Source: Monosiga brevicollis MX1
Lineage: Eukaryota; Opisthokonta; Choanoflagellata; Craspedida; Salpingoecidae
DNA length: 64,000 bases
NCBI RefSeq assembly: GCF_000002865.3
Contig: NW_001865051.1
Coordinates: 668,728 to 732,727, forward strand
Reading direction: 5' to 3'
Shown: positions 29,801-42,380 of the stretch, in pieces
Layout: each line of letters opens with the position of its first letter
Position numbering within the stretch: position 1 is the stretch's first letter
Position numbers and translations under genes: made by a program
The notes under the pieces: model-generated
What the model was told of the DNA's origin: nothing
Seen by the model: the letters and a program-made list of their open reading frames with translations, nothing else
Databases searched by the model: none

Positions 29801-31456
29801 AATCTCAACTCCGAACTTGCCAAAGTCACGATCGGCGAGAACCTGCTTCCAATAGCCTATTTCATGCACCAAGTGGGCTGCATGTGTCTTCATCAGTCCC
29901 AGTTTCCGCTGGCTCAGCGCATATTCGCGGCGGGACTCGACCTTCTCTGCGGGCTTCGTCCTGCACAGGACTTGCAAATCATCGCGCCAGAGGAACAAAC
30001 TGATGATCTCAGCCCCAGAACAGTGAAGTTCAATAAGGCATGGCAGCTCAAGCATGACGAGGTCCCACCTGTGCCAGACTTTCGTGCCCCGCAACCAGAG
30101 GAAGTCCCGAATCAATTCGCGATGCTGCTGGTCATGCTGCACAGTCTTGCTGATGTGTGTGACCGCAAAGGGGAGAACGATCTGAGCACGCAAATTCTGA
30201 GTCGCGAGATCGAGCTGCGCCGAGCCTATCTTTCAGATGAGGAAAGGCGAACCAATCTTGAGCTTGACGCGGCCTATTCCTTGCTGGCGTGGACAGCCAG
30301 ACCTTATAAGAAGCGAGACCACCAGAAGAACCCGATCGTGCTACCCTCCATCAAAGACAGTTTTCTCGTCAACTACTGTGCCATCTTTGAGGGCGGGCCC
30401 AACGATGCTCGCCTCGTTCCGTCGCATCTTGTTTGTGTGCCAGAGCTGCAAGACATGTTTAGGCTGACGGATCCAAGGGAAGTTGTCGAGCTACTTACCT
30501 CTGATAGATGGCAGAAACTCAAGGAGAATCTGGAGCATGCCGAGCGAAACAATTCTGTTCCCTATCGCAACCGCCGCTCGCTGAGCATGCTCTACTCTCG
30601 CCTTGGCGCGATTTTAGGCGAATGCGATGAACGCGACTTGATCGAGCAAGCCGAGGACCATTTGAAGCATTCGATTGAGATTGCTCGCTCGTGTTGTGGC
30701 CCCCTTCACCCCTCCGTGGCCACTTCGCTCATGAGTCTGGGAATGTATTACATCAACCGTGCCAAAGGCATCGTCAGAAAGCGCCCGTCAAATGCCGCGC
30801 TGCCCAGCTCTCCTTCCCTGACCGCGAATCAGGACCAAGAGCAAGCCAACGCATTGTTCCGTTCTGCCCTGGTCGTTTGCGAGGAGGCGGCAGAAATTCG
30901 CTCAAACATTGCAGGGCCGGACAGCAGCGTGACAATCACAGCCCGATACCGCGTTTGCGAGATGAAGTTTGCACTCAAGCAAGACGTTGGAGCCCTGCCA
31001 AAGGAACTCGAATACATCATCACAAGGCGCGAAGCCTTATTTGGTTCCAAGCATGCAATAACCAAAGCCGCGCAAGGACTGCTGAAAAATGTTACAAAGT
31101 CTCTAAAAAATCAGACTGCGGCTGGAGCTGATGGTCGTTCGCCATCACGGAAAGACTCGTGGCGTCGTTCTCACCAGGACAAACCCGGCAGCCGCGAAGC
31201 TCAAGGGCATCGCGCTTCAGCCCCGCCGTCCCGTTCAACAAGCGTGGCATCAAGTGCCAGCTCAGACAATTGGCGGGATAATCCGACGCGCTCCTCAAGC
31301 ACAGGACACAGCAAGAATCGTTCGGTCAAGAATGGACGCAAGAAAGTCGTGCTAAACCGCACCCAGAGCGCACCGGACACACGCAACCAAGCACGGCGCT
31401 CTTCCCAAATAACATTGCCAGAGCCTCCCAGTGCTGGGTCGGCACCGCCTGATTAG
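26825..31456 (+). CDS. STAND NTPase: DUF4062-like, NACHT and TPR-type repeats
   Basis: A protein of about 1267 residues. Exons: 26825-27013, 27106-27158, 27254-27377, 27482-28315, 28440-28514, 28659-28715 (least sure), 28825-28953, 29114-31456; the sum is a whole number of codons. Residues 38-120 form the N-terminal domain shared by NPHP3, NWD1 and TEP1: VRLFISSSFRDMRVERQ, then DIDLKWGIEQD across an intron, then TCLRQVARSRPYILGMIAQRYG. The NACHT has Walker A GHVGSGKSS at about residue 314 and Walker B LVVLVDGADEF at about 403-413. The large last exon has helical, TPR-like repeats (for example EDHLKHSIEIARSCCGPLHP) and a basic Ser-rich tail. STAND proteins of this type act as nucleotide-switched scaffolds; the layout is closest to nephrocystin-3, but orthology is not established. 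Confidence 0.8.
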
Positions 31457-31903
31457 CACAACGGCCCCGAACCGCGCTGTGCGCGGTCGCCAGGACCCAC
31501 TCAGGCATTTGAAAAGTAGCAAAACTGAAGTTTATAAACAACGTGAAAAGCATAGCAATCGATAATGGACTCTCGCAATGATGTTGATGTTTTAATTGAT
31601 AAAATGCCACTTAATTCTCCATCCCAGTGGGTTCGAGTATGGTCGTCAAAAACCGCATGATCTATTGTCTCACCCTGCTCTACGAATTATGGGCAACGAC
31701 CGAAACGTAATTGGAGACCTCAGCCTTCACTTCGAAACGCAGTGAACCGAGTCCACAACGCTCATGCACAACGCCGTGCCCACGCCAGAGCAAAAGTCAG
31801 CACAGCATGGTGGTCACACTCGTATTCGACAATCCACCACGACTCGGTCAAAATAGATAGACTTGTACTGGTGGGACACAAGGACGCCAAGTCATGCCTG
31901 CTC
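31457..31903. other. Convergent intergenic spacer
   Basis: About 447 bases between the stops of the NACHT gene and the EF-hand gene. AT-richer than its surroundings. It should hold both 3' untranslated regions. Confidence 0.55.
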
Positions 31904-34900
31904 CTATTTGAGCAGCCGCCGAAGAAGCTCGTTGAAATCGAGGCCAGCATCTTGGCTGCGAGGGCGCAACGAGTTGCGAATAACCTCCAGGTCATCAGAG
32001 GTGAGCTCAATGCCCACACTTGCGAAGCTGGCCTGAACATTCTCCAAAGTGGTGCGGCTGTTGCTGATGGCGCCCTTTTTGAGGCGTTGACGAAGTGCGG
32101 CAAAATTTTGCTCCACTGGGACATGTACACGGGCAGCCAGAGCTCGGAACTCGCTCTCCGAGCCCCTTTGGCTGCTGCTGGGGGTGTTGACGGTGGGTAG
32201 GGTCGGCGCAGCCCTTTGGGTTGCTTGCATTGAGGTGGCCGTGCCACTGGCAAAATGCTGCACAAACTTGCCGTAATGTACCTGCAACACAAGCAGACAC
32301 AAAAAGGGTTGGGGCAGAGGGCACAATCGGCGCCGTCAGCCAAATGTCATCGCGAGTCACTGGTTGCTGTGAAGCAGGCTGCACATGCACATGCACATGG
32401 ACCTCGAATAGAATGTCCGAGCAGTTTAGAGACAAACCTCTTTGCCGCCCAGGCGCCAATGTCGGCACAGGCTATTCAGTTCTGCCTCACTCAAAGGAAA
32501 ATGGACCTGTGCAAGCACAACAACGAAAAGTGAGAGCTTGCCAACGTTGACGAGGCAGCTCTGGTGGAAAAGCCAGCCGGCTGGTCTTCTCTCACCTTGA
32601 CAGCGGCCTTGAAGCGAGATGGTAGCAAAGTTCCCTTGCGCCGCGAATCCATCCTGTCCACAAGATATTGATGGAAGGAATCAAGGATAAGCAGGGCCAG
32701 AGCAGACAGCTAGAAGCCACGATTCCATTGAGATTGGTAGAAGGCAGACGAAGCCACGTACTGCCGACATGCTTTCAGAATCGACTGCCAGTGGCGCGCA
32801 ATGACGGGTTGCACCATGGCGTGTATCTCCTGCAACGGCTTGTCCGAAAACTGACGGGGAAAAATGCCCCGACACAAAGATTGAGCACATCAGGTGGTAC
32901 AGTCACGCAGCAGTTGAGACAGTGCAAGCGCATTATCAGTAGTAGAGGAGACAGGAAAGGCCACAAAAGCTGGGGGCAAGACGAAACGTCAAGGTTAGAG
33001 TTTTGGCCTCACCGTGACAGCGTTGTTGGCATTTGTGCTTCGTGCTGAGCCGCGAGATGGGTGTCCAGCTATGGCCGATGAGCAAAATACACCAAGGTGG
33101 CAAAGATCAGAAGAGTCGGGGCAGGCACAAGCCGCGATTTCGAAAGCACAATAAAGAGGGATGGGGGAGGTCAAAGGGAGCGGATGACACGAACAAGATA
33201 CGCGCGAAATCTCTTCCAGCTGCACTTGATGACTGCGGTATGGTGTGTAATGCCGCAGAAAGCGACGGTAGGGAATGCCAGCCATGCCAATCACGTCGGC
33301 GCCGTGGCAGAGGCGCCTGAATGCCACCTTGGTCACGGTCAAGCCATGTTCGTTGATGATGCGGCGCATGTCGTTACTATAGAAAAGCATCAAAAAAAAG
33401 CGAAGGGTCGTGCTGATGAAGCTTGGTGCAACCAAAGGTAAAGATTGGCATTGTGACAAAATTCGCGCGAATTGGAGGATGAAAAAAAAAAGGGGGGGGG
33501 GGGGAGGTGAAACCGCGTACCCAGTGACAAAGCCCGTATGACGGCAGTCCTCTTGTTCGCAAGCTTTGATAAGTTTTTCTGCCTTGGTTGCACAAAGAGT
33601 ACGCATAGCTTCGAGCACATCGGCGGCGTGCGTATCGGCGGGAAGTGAGCTCATCAAGAGGAGGCCAGCTCCGGGTCGATTGGCCAGCAGTTGCTCGCGC
33701 TCATTTTGAGACATGTCAAAAAGACTGCGACTATAGTGTGCATCCGTGTGCAAAGTAGGTTGCATTTTGGGGCGCTCGAGCCCTAGAGTTGGGGGCATGC
33801 GAATGCTCTTGTCTGGTGCGACGCCGCCGAGTGAGCGGTCCAAATTCAGCAAGTGTTGAGCGGGGGTGGGTCTGGATGGCAGAGATTAATGACAAGTGAG
33901 GTGGTGCCGATTACGACCGTGAGTGAAGCAGCTGCTAAGTGGCGAAATGTAGCACAAAGTTGCGAACGAACCGAGGCAGAACATTATCAGGGCCGTTGGA
34001 AGTGGACTTGGCGCTGGCCCCTCGGGATGACGGGGTCGGCCGCCGCAGCGTGCGCATGTCAGCAGGGAGGTGCAGTGCACTCTCACTCTCAGAAGCAGAG
34101 GAGCCGCTCAGCGACCCTGGAAGAGCAGCGACGCTTACTGCAACCCCATTATCCTCCAGCATGTTGACCATTGTGGGTTCCTCTTGCTCATCCCGTCTCT
34201 GGGTGAGGTTCAAGCCTTCAAGGCGCCCATCGAGCGTGCCCCGTGCGGGTGGCCGTTGCAAAGGGCCTGCTTGCGTGGATTCCGGCGAGTGCGTCACCGA
34301 TGCTGATTCCTTGCGTGGCGATGGCGAGCGCGTTGTGCTCTGAGCCCCTTTGAGACTGTTAGAAACAGCGGCAGGTGCCTCTGCAACCACCTGGCGGGGT
34401 GACTGGTGCTGGCCGTCGAGGATAAACTCAATATGTGACCGCTCCAACTCCTCGACTTCGTCCTCTCGGTCATGGACATTGGCAGTCTGAATATCGCGCA
34501 ACGTAGCGAGGTATTCTTCTACAAGGTCAGGCTCGCTGTGTACTGGGCTGACGACGCGCACCGTGCGATTGGGTGTGGGTGAATCAGAGGGATCATGCAC
34601 GGGATCAAGGGGCTCGGCGCCCCCCCTGGGTGCGAGTGGTGCGTTCTCCCGCCGAGCCGGCACGCCGGTGGAGAGGTGTAAGATGGAAATCTCGGTGGGA
34701 CTGGCGTAATTGGGTTGCGTAGAGCCGTTGGGGTGAAGGAGGGCACCATACGACGGAAGCGGCGCGGCCAGAGGCATGCGAATGGTAGCGCTGGTGGGAT
34801 CGGCAGCGTCAGCCGTTGTGGGCTGCTCATTCAGACTGCCGGATCCTTTGACATTGGTGACAGCTGACGGTGTTGATTGAGAGATGTTGCCGCCACTTTC

Positions 34901-35722
34901 ACGTAGCTGCCATCGCACCTTAGCCTGTCGGTAGAGAAGACGGCCATGGTAACAACGTGGGGCCTGGGGCCCATACGCTGGCTCTCCTGGCAGCTGTACT
35001 ACGAGTTGCTCAATGAGGATGCGAGGAGCAGCCGCACAGTTTGGGTAGCCAATGAGCCGTGCCAGAAACTCGCGCATTTGCGTGTTGTCGAGGATGCCGT
35101 CATGATCGGTATCAAAGTGACCAAAGAGCTGGGCAAAGGTTGTCTCATCAGAAGCAAGCGTGTAGAGCGCTTGCAGCCCATCCTCAAAGGACGTGCAGAG
35201 TGGGAAGGACGGGTCGAGGTCGGATGAAGCCAAGGCCGGAGAGGGCGAGCGCAAGGGCTCTGCGTCTAGCGTTGCAAGGGCGTCAAGGACTTCGCGCCAG
35301 TCAACGTTGACGCCGCTCTGTGCAACGGCCGCATCGAGGGCCTGGTGGACAAGGGTTGAAGGAAAATACTCCTCAAGGGCATCAGCAAGAAAGGAGCGAG
35401 GGACGCGACTCTGACCACCAGCTTCCAAGGCTTGGTGCGCCGCATTTAGAGCGGTCTGGCGAACGCCGACCTCATGACCCGCCCGATTGGGGGGCCGAGC
35501 GGGGGAGGCGCTTTTACGAGTAGTAGGGGGTCGCGACGTCGTACGGGGTGTGGAGTTGCGACTGCTGGTGGTGGCAATGTGGGCGTGACGGCTTTGTGGC
35601 GTCCGCAAGGTGGCCGCACCATTTGCTGCTGCAGTTGCAACAGAGTGTTGCGAGATGGGCCGGCTACCAATGGTCACCTGATTGCCCGAGACGGACAACG
35701 GCCGGGAGGTGGCTTTGGCCAT
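31904..35722 (-). CDS. EF-hand protein, EFCAB6-like
   Basis: A multi-exon protein with several EF-hand-like helix pairs. The first exon (ATG at 35722, ending near 33961) carries a Ser/Pro/Thr-rich N-terminus, then FGHFDTDHDGILDNTQMRE, a calcium loop of the D-x-D-x-DG type, then a long acidic Ser-rich linker. Later exons give EKLIKACEQEDCRHTGFVTG joined to NDMRRIINEHGLTVTKVAFR and GIPYRRFLRHY, a degenerate EF-hand pattern like that of EFCAB6, and end with GIELTSDDLEVIRNSLR and GLDFNELLRRLLK before TAG at 31904-31906. EFCAB6-type proteins are found in cilia and germ cells, so a flagellar role is possible. Position 12 of the best loop is Gln rather than Glu or Asp. A poly-A/poly-G run lies in an intron at 33482-33504. 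Small internal exons are not all resolved. Confidence 0.65.
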
Positions 35723-37060
35723 CCTGAGCAAGGTGGCCCACACAGACTCTGAAGCGTGTGGAGATGGGTCAAGGGAGCTAGACGTGTAGAAGCTGCAGCA
35801 CGGCCTGCAGGAGGAGCGCAGATAAACCAGCGCCAGCTGCAAGCGCCTGTTCAGCAAAAGCCACAACAAGTGAGCGGCACCAAACGATCATGGTTGAAGC
35901 AGGAGCGGGCGAGGCGGATGGAAAAGTCGAGGGGGCGGGGATGGAAGGAGTTTGGGTGCCATGGACGAGCAGGGTCAAAAGACGAAAGATGGCAGGTTGA
36001 TGGATGGATGTGCGGATAAGATGATGGCTGAAAAGCGCGAGCGGCAACGCGCGCCCACGCGTCGCTGCAGCAAAAGCAGGAATGGAGAGAGGAACAGGGC
36101 GGGGGGCGGAGGCAAAGGCGAGGGCGGAGGAGCGGGCAAGGGCATCGTACCTGGGCTCAACAGCGTCGTCCAATTCAACCCGTGCCAACCGTCGGGCGAC
36201 CGAGCATCTGCACCCTCAAGAAGCGCGAAAATTTGCGTATGCGTCTGTCTGTCTGTGTGTGGATCTGTGTGTGTGTGTGTGTGTGTGTGTGCGTAGGAGG
36301 GAGGGGGCCCAGAGAGCCGAGAGAGGCAGATGGCGCAAAAGAGAGAGAGTGTGCGCACAAGAGAGAGAGAGCTGTGTTTCTTCGACCTTCTATTTTTGGT
36401 TTAAGAGGACGACGAGAAGGTTGTTGAATGGGATTTTATGATAATATCCGCATTATAAGGGGTTTATGTAGATCTATACGGCTGTATTGTACAGGTTCAT
36501 GTAGATGATTGGGTAGTCGATGTATGTTTTGTAAAGGTTATTGTAGCTTCTGATGCGGTTGGTGCTGTGTTTGCTCGTGCTTTGTCTTTGTTTATTCGCT
36601 GCGTTGGGATGGTTGCTATACCAATCTGCAGTGCTTAACGTTAAAACACCTTTACGTTGTCACACATGCCTCAGAGCCACAACAACAACGTGAGCGGGTG
36701 TTATGCGCACCACTTGGCAACCAGAACTTTTATTTCCAGGAGCATGTTTTCACTTTACGCGTCAAATTCCGAGCGCGCATGATTAAAATAGTTAAGGGGG
36801 GTCATTTGAGATTGTACTCCGCGGCGGCTCTCGCACACACACGTGAACAACACACACACACACACGCACGCACACACACGAGAGGAGGCCGGCAGCAGAG
36901 GGGGGCCATCGCATTGAGCCAGCTGCAGCGGCAGCGATACGCACGCGGCCTTGCTTGTTGATTGGAAGGTCTCACAGCTCGGATAGGGCTGGCTCGACAC
37001 GCGACACCGCGTGGCCTTGAAAACCCCCCCGCCAGCTGCATTTGAGCATCACCCTCAAAT
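35723..37060. other. Divergent promoter region EF-hand gene / NOC3L
   Basis: About 1.3 kb between two divergent starts. It holds a (TG)n at about 36265-36292, GA-rich runs to about 36372, an AT-rich segment at about 36430-36660 and (CA)n near 36835-36878. Open frames follow the repeats. It should contain both promoters. Confidence 0.5.
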
Positions 37061-40000
37061 ATGGCCAGCTATAGCAAGCGCGCGCTGCAACACTTTGCGT
37101 CGATTGACTTGCCGTACGTTCGAGTGCCAGCCCTGCTTGGGTCCACGCGAGCACCGCTGTGTCGCTCTCATTCGTGCCTGCACATTGCCAATTGGGCTTA
37201 GGGAACCGCAACACTATCTGTCACGCAAGGGCCAGCGCCGTAAGGAGCGCAAGGACCGGATCAAGCGCATCAAAGCCTTGGCCGGCGAAGAGGGTCAAGG
37301 CTCTGCAGCTGAAGGCGGCAGCGCCGCTCCAGCCAAGCGTGCCAAAGCAGTGCGTGAAGAATACAACGCATCTTTGCTGTGTTGTTTTGGTTTTGCTGGG
37401 GCCGCGCTCTCCCGCACTCATCTCTGTGATGCTCCCGTTTGCCTGTGAGCAGCAAACCCGCGCCGATCAGGCGCTCGAGGCGCTCGAACAAGCACCTCGG
37501 CGAGCCCAGTCTTGGGAGGAAGAAAAGCCCGATGAAACGACGCGCCTTCCCATCAAGGTATTCCCACAGCCTGCGTCAAAACCCCCCATTCCCACCTGGC
37601 CCCTTGTCCCATCAACCCATTCTCCGCATCATCTTGCAACCTCCTGCTGAACCGCCCCTCCCCTTTAGGTCAACCGCAAAGTGCATGCTCTACCCAAACG
37701 TGAAGTCGCCGCCACTCCTGCGACCGATGCGGCCTCGGATGCTGGGGACGACACTTCCCTAAACGACACGGGCCCAGATTTCCCTGAAGCGACCGAGGAA
37801 GAACCTGTCAATGCCTTTGTATCCCGCGAAAAACGGTCCGTTCCATGCGAACCACACGCATACGGCATCCGCTTGCCTTTTGTGGGCTAACCACGCCACC
37901 ACTGGGCTGTGCAATAGGCTGCAAGCGGCCAAGGAAGAAATCGCCCGCCTCTGTAGCTCCATAATTGAGGACCCAGAAGGCCGGCACAAGCTTCTGGCCG
38001 ACCTGCTGGAACTCTGCAGGTGCAAGCAGCAGGTGCGCCACTGCCTTGACCTGCGCTGCAACATGCTCATTGCAGAACCACGCACAACCACCACAATGCC
38101 AATATTAACACACACACTCCCGCCCGCGCGCGCACACCCACACCACACACCCTGGTTGTTCTTCAGGGTATTGCACATACCGTCAAAAATCTCGCCATCC
38201 TCTCCACCGCTGCCGTCTTCAAGGACATCATTCCTGGGTGAGTAGTGGCCTCTCGAATCCGCAGCTTGACGTTGCAAATTGCCCCTCTTTCCGTGTGCAT
38301 CTCACCACCTCGTGCCTTGTCGCCTCGCACAGCTATCGTGTGCGCTCTCTGAGTGAAAAGGAGCGCGACTCCGTCGTGAGCAAAGACGTGGCCAAGCTTC
38401 GGGCCTTTGAACAAGGCCTCCTCACGCACTACCAAGCCTTTCTGAAGTTGCTGCACAACACCATCAAGCCCCTGATGCATGCTTTCAAGCAACTCAAAGT
38501 TCCTAACATTGGAGCTCTGGAGAAACACGTTCGCGTGCTTGGCCTTTGCGCCGTCGGCTGCCTCAGCGACCTTTTGGCCGAGGCCTTCCATTTCAACTTT
38601 CGCAATAACATCATCGAAACGCTCGTGCCTCTCATGACGGGCAACTACGGCCCTGAGGTATGATTGGATGGCGCTGCTTCCCTGTCCATTGCCCTTACTT
38701 GCGAATCCAAGCCCTTTGCCCTGATCCTTGCCCTGACTCACTGACGCATTCGCGGAAACCCTTGGCACGGTGCTAGGTGAAGAAACGCTCTCTCAAGGCC
38801 GCTCGCACCGTCATCATCAGTGACGATGCCTACGACGCAACGTCAGTACATACATCTGTGCAATCACGGTTCTTGCTGTTTCTCAAGCCTAGATTGACGA
38901 TTCAAAATGTCATGCTCTTCACCTCATTCGCCGCTGGTGCACATGCACGTCCGTTCTTTCTTTTGTTTTCCCAGATTGGATCTGGTCCGCTCAATCTGCA
39001 CCCACGTAAAGGCAATCAAGTTTGAGTGCGATCCCGAGGCAAGTGAATTCATTGCAAAGGCTAAGTCATGGACGCTGTCTTTTCGGCGCGTCCACAGCTT
39101 ACCCCGTTACCTGACTCACACCAACCCACTCTATTCTGCTACAGATTCTACGACTCCTTCTCCTTTTGCGCATCCAGGACCGCCACGTGCGCAACAAAGC
39201 CGATGCGCAAAAACATGCTCGTCGCAATGAGGTACTCACACGCGCTGCAGTTGCCCCCGCCATGGCTCATGCAACTCAACAACAGGCTTTAACCCGGAAT
39301 CGTGCCATCATGTTGTGCCACGCTTTCTCGAGTTTCCCTTGTGGAACCAGTTGTTATTTCGTTTGTGTTTTTGTTTGCACACGCCACCGGCTCATGCTTG
39401 CTCTGGTTTAGGTGATGGGCAACCTCAAGAAGAGCAAAGACAAACATGCAACTCGTCGCAAGCGCAAGGTTTGTAGCATGCACCTGTTCCTTTTTGTGAG
39501 TCATCGTGATTCCTTCCTTATCTTGCATTGCACATCCTTGCGAATTTTGCGGTGTGTAGGAACTCAAGGCCGAAAAGCAGTTGAGCAAGGAACTTTTGGA
39601 GATTGAAGCAACCACCAACACGAAGCGTCTCTCACATAATCAAACACAGATTCTGGCACAGATGTTCGCCGTCTTCTTCCGCGTTCTCAAGTTTGCCCAG
39701 CACTCGCCCATCCTATCTGTGGCACTGGAGGGCTTGGGCCGGTTTGCCCATCTCATTGACACCAACTTTTACGATGACATTTTCCGCGTACGTGGTCCGA
39801 CCTTCGGCGTCACTTGGCTTTTGGTGCTTGCTCACGCCTCACCGAGCTTGATCTGTGTCGTACAACGCTGTGTGCCACGCGTGCACGTGACCGCTTCTTC
39901 ACATGACAGGCCCTCGAGGACTTGATCGGCAACGAGCAGCTGACGCTGGGTGCGACGCTTTCCTCAATCAAAGCAGCCTTTCGCATTCTATCTGGTGAAG

Positions 40001-41821
40001 GTCAGTTCACCTGGGGTTGACTCTTTCATGTCTCCCGAGGAAGGCACCGCTTCTGGCCGATCATGGCCCGATCTCACTTTCTTGCCCAGGTCGCTCCCTG
40101 ACCGTTGACCCTAGTCGTTTCCTGGTTGCCCTCTTTCGCTGTCTGGCGGAATTACCGACCGAACCCCAACACTTTCACTTGGTACGTTTGCTCGCCCCGC
40201 GCGATGCGCCATTTCTCCGTCGTCACCCAATGATCAACTTTTGACGGGTCCAGTTGTTTTGTTCGCACTGTTGTGTTTCCCCGCTTCTGATCTTGCTCTT
40301 CGGGCTGCGATCGCCACTGCAATTTTGCGCACTTTTGAAACCTGCCATGAATCTTTTTATGTGCCTCAAATGGCTATCAGGCTCTTGATTGCATCAACAG
40401 CACACTTTTGCGCCGTGTCGAGGTGCGAAAATGTCGATCATGTCGTCTTGCGCTTGAGTTGGGCGGCCCATCATGCCCACTCCAGCTCATATCGTGTGTT
40501 TCCTTGAAGATTTCTGTGGAGCGTGTTGCCGCCTTTGCTAAGCGCCTGTTGGTCGTGAGTCTGCACATGGAGCACCACAACGAAGTCGCGGCCTTGGTCA
40601 TGGTGAAGCTTTTGCTCCAGGTACGTCAGACACATTCTTCGCCGCTGTCGACTGCTCTTTCGTTAAGAGGACTGGGCAGACCCGTCACGTTCCTTTTTCT
40701 GCTGTCAGAAATATCCCCGTTTGCAGCCCATGCTCGACAACGATACGCTGGCCACCGGCGTGTACATGCCAGAGATGGAGTCACCCGAGCATACCAATGC
40801 ACTAACCACAGCACTATGGGAGCTGGAGTTTCACCAGGTGCGTGCAAGGAGACCTCGCGTGGAGATCTTTGAGGCGTGCTGCATAGGTCAACGCGCAACG
40901 TATGTATACTCATACAGTTGGGTCACACCTCGCTGCAATAGAGTTTCTATCACCCATACAGTCGTCTGCATACCAAGCACTTGCTTGATGGCGCGCCTTT
41001 GTAAGTCGTTGCAACTATGACTTTGTTGAGTCATGAGAGCGGCCGTCACTTGTTTGTGTGCCTCTCGCACTCATTTTCTACATTGCTCGGCTCCGCAGGA
41101 CGGGCCCGGGCACCCTGCCCTTGGACCATGCCCGAACTACGGCACGGGATATGCTGATAAAGCTGCATCCCCGCCGCTTTGACAGCCTCGTCTTTAACCC
41201 GAGCTTTGCCATGTCGACGAAGAAAGCCAGTACCAAAGTACGCCAAGGCAATTGTTGGCATGGATTTGGTTGCTTTGCCCCCGCAGTTGACTCACTCACC
41301 CCCTTCACCATGGTGCAATTGAACGATTGCCTTGTTTGTGCAACTCCCTGGCAGCCGCTGATGGGTGGCGACTTGGGTGCACGCTTGAGCCGTGGCACCA
41401 GTGTCAACGTCGCGCCGTGGATGGAAACAGTTTCAGACGAAGCTGCGGATGAGGCCTCCAGCCAGGATGAATTTCGCGCCTTGTATCGTGCGCAGGTGCG
41501 TGCTAATCGTTGGGCTCAGCTCACTGAGGAGCGCAATGAGCAGCTGGAGACATTACGCTACTATCAACAGGTCAGTTTTCTGGATTGAATTGTCGACTCC
41601 ATCTGATGGATCATTCTGCATTTCTTGCCGACTCTGGCACACTGCGACCTGGCTCGCTGTATCCGGCCCGCGAGTGATATCCATGCAGTGCTCTAGTGCT
41701 TGCTCATGTTGTTGCTTTTGTTTTTGCATGGTGCTGGTGCGTGCTGTTGCCGTGCCTCTAGTGGAAGGTGACCACACAGTCTGAATCTGAAGCGAAGGGT
41801 CCCAAAAAGACACGCCGCTAA
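37061..41821 (+). CDS. NOC3L: Nucleolar complex protein 3 (NOC3L)
   Basis: A conserved nucleolar factor for 60S ribosomal subunit maturation and pre-ribosome transport; in yeast Noc3 also acts in replication licensing. Start ATG at 37061 (MASYSKRALQHFASIDLP), then a basic segment EPQHYLSRKGQRRKERKDR across the first intron. Diagnostic blocks follow in order: EIARLCSSIIEDPEGRHKLL (about 37940-38000), VKNLAILSTAAVFKDIIPG, YRVRSLSEKERDSVVSKDVA (about 38336-38390), FEQGLLTHYQAFLKLLHNTI, then the CBF/NOC3 domain with FAVFFRVLKFAQHSPIL-type sequence (about 39660-39790), and near the end TALWELEFHQ and HLLDGAPLTGPGTLPLDHAR. The last exon reads WKVTTQSESEAKGPKKTRR before TAA at 41819-41821. Many short introns interrupt it; no defect is visible. 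Confidence 0.9.
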
Positions 41822-41850
41822 GGCTTGGGATGCTCGCCAATAGAAGCCTG

Positions 41851-42334
41851 TCATTCTTCGGCCTCAGCCTCTGCCTCGTCTGCCGTCTGCTTTGGACTAT
41901 TGTAGTTGTCGCCTTCGGCTCCTGCAAAGCTACTTGCCGTGGGTTGCTGCATGGCCTCGCGCTCTGCTGCCTCCGCCTCGGCAGCCTTGGCACGTTCCAA
42001 GGCCAGCATGTATTTGAGATACTCTCGCTCAGCTTCCATGTCTGGGTCATTGAAATACGTCAGCTCCTACATCCATGGGAAAAGGCACCGCGTTTGAGGT
42101 GGTCACGGCTTTTCGTAGAGTACAGACGTGTATCCGTCGTAGAAGGAGCGAAAGGTGGTGTTCTGAACAAAAGGCTTTGGTGTGATTGTTGATCAGCCTC
42201 ACCGTGTATGCTGCCAGATCATCGCCGTGGTAGGTGAGATTATGGTTACCAATAAAGGCTTCCAGCCGCATCCCATGTTTTTGCATCTGTGAGGCCACCA
42301 GCCAGTATGCCATAAGAATCCGAATCGCACGTTG

Positions 42335-42380
<46 letters not shown>

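Noticed and set aside
36082-36441. Open frames across the TG- and GA-rich spacer upstream of NOC3L
   Set aside because: They follow simple repeats and have no match to the neighbouring genes.
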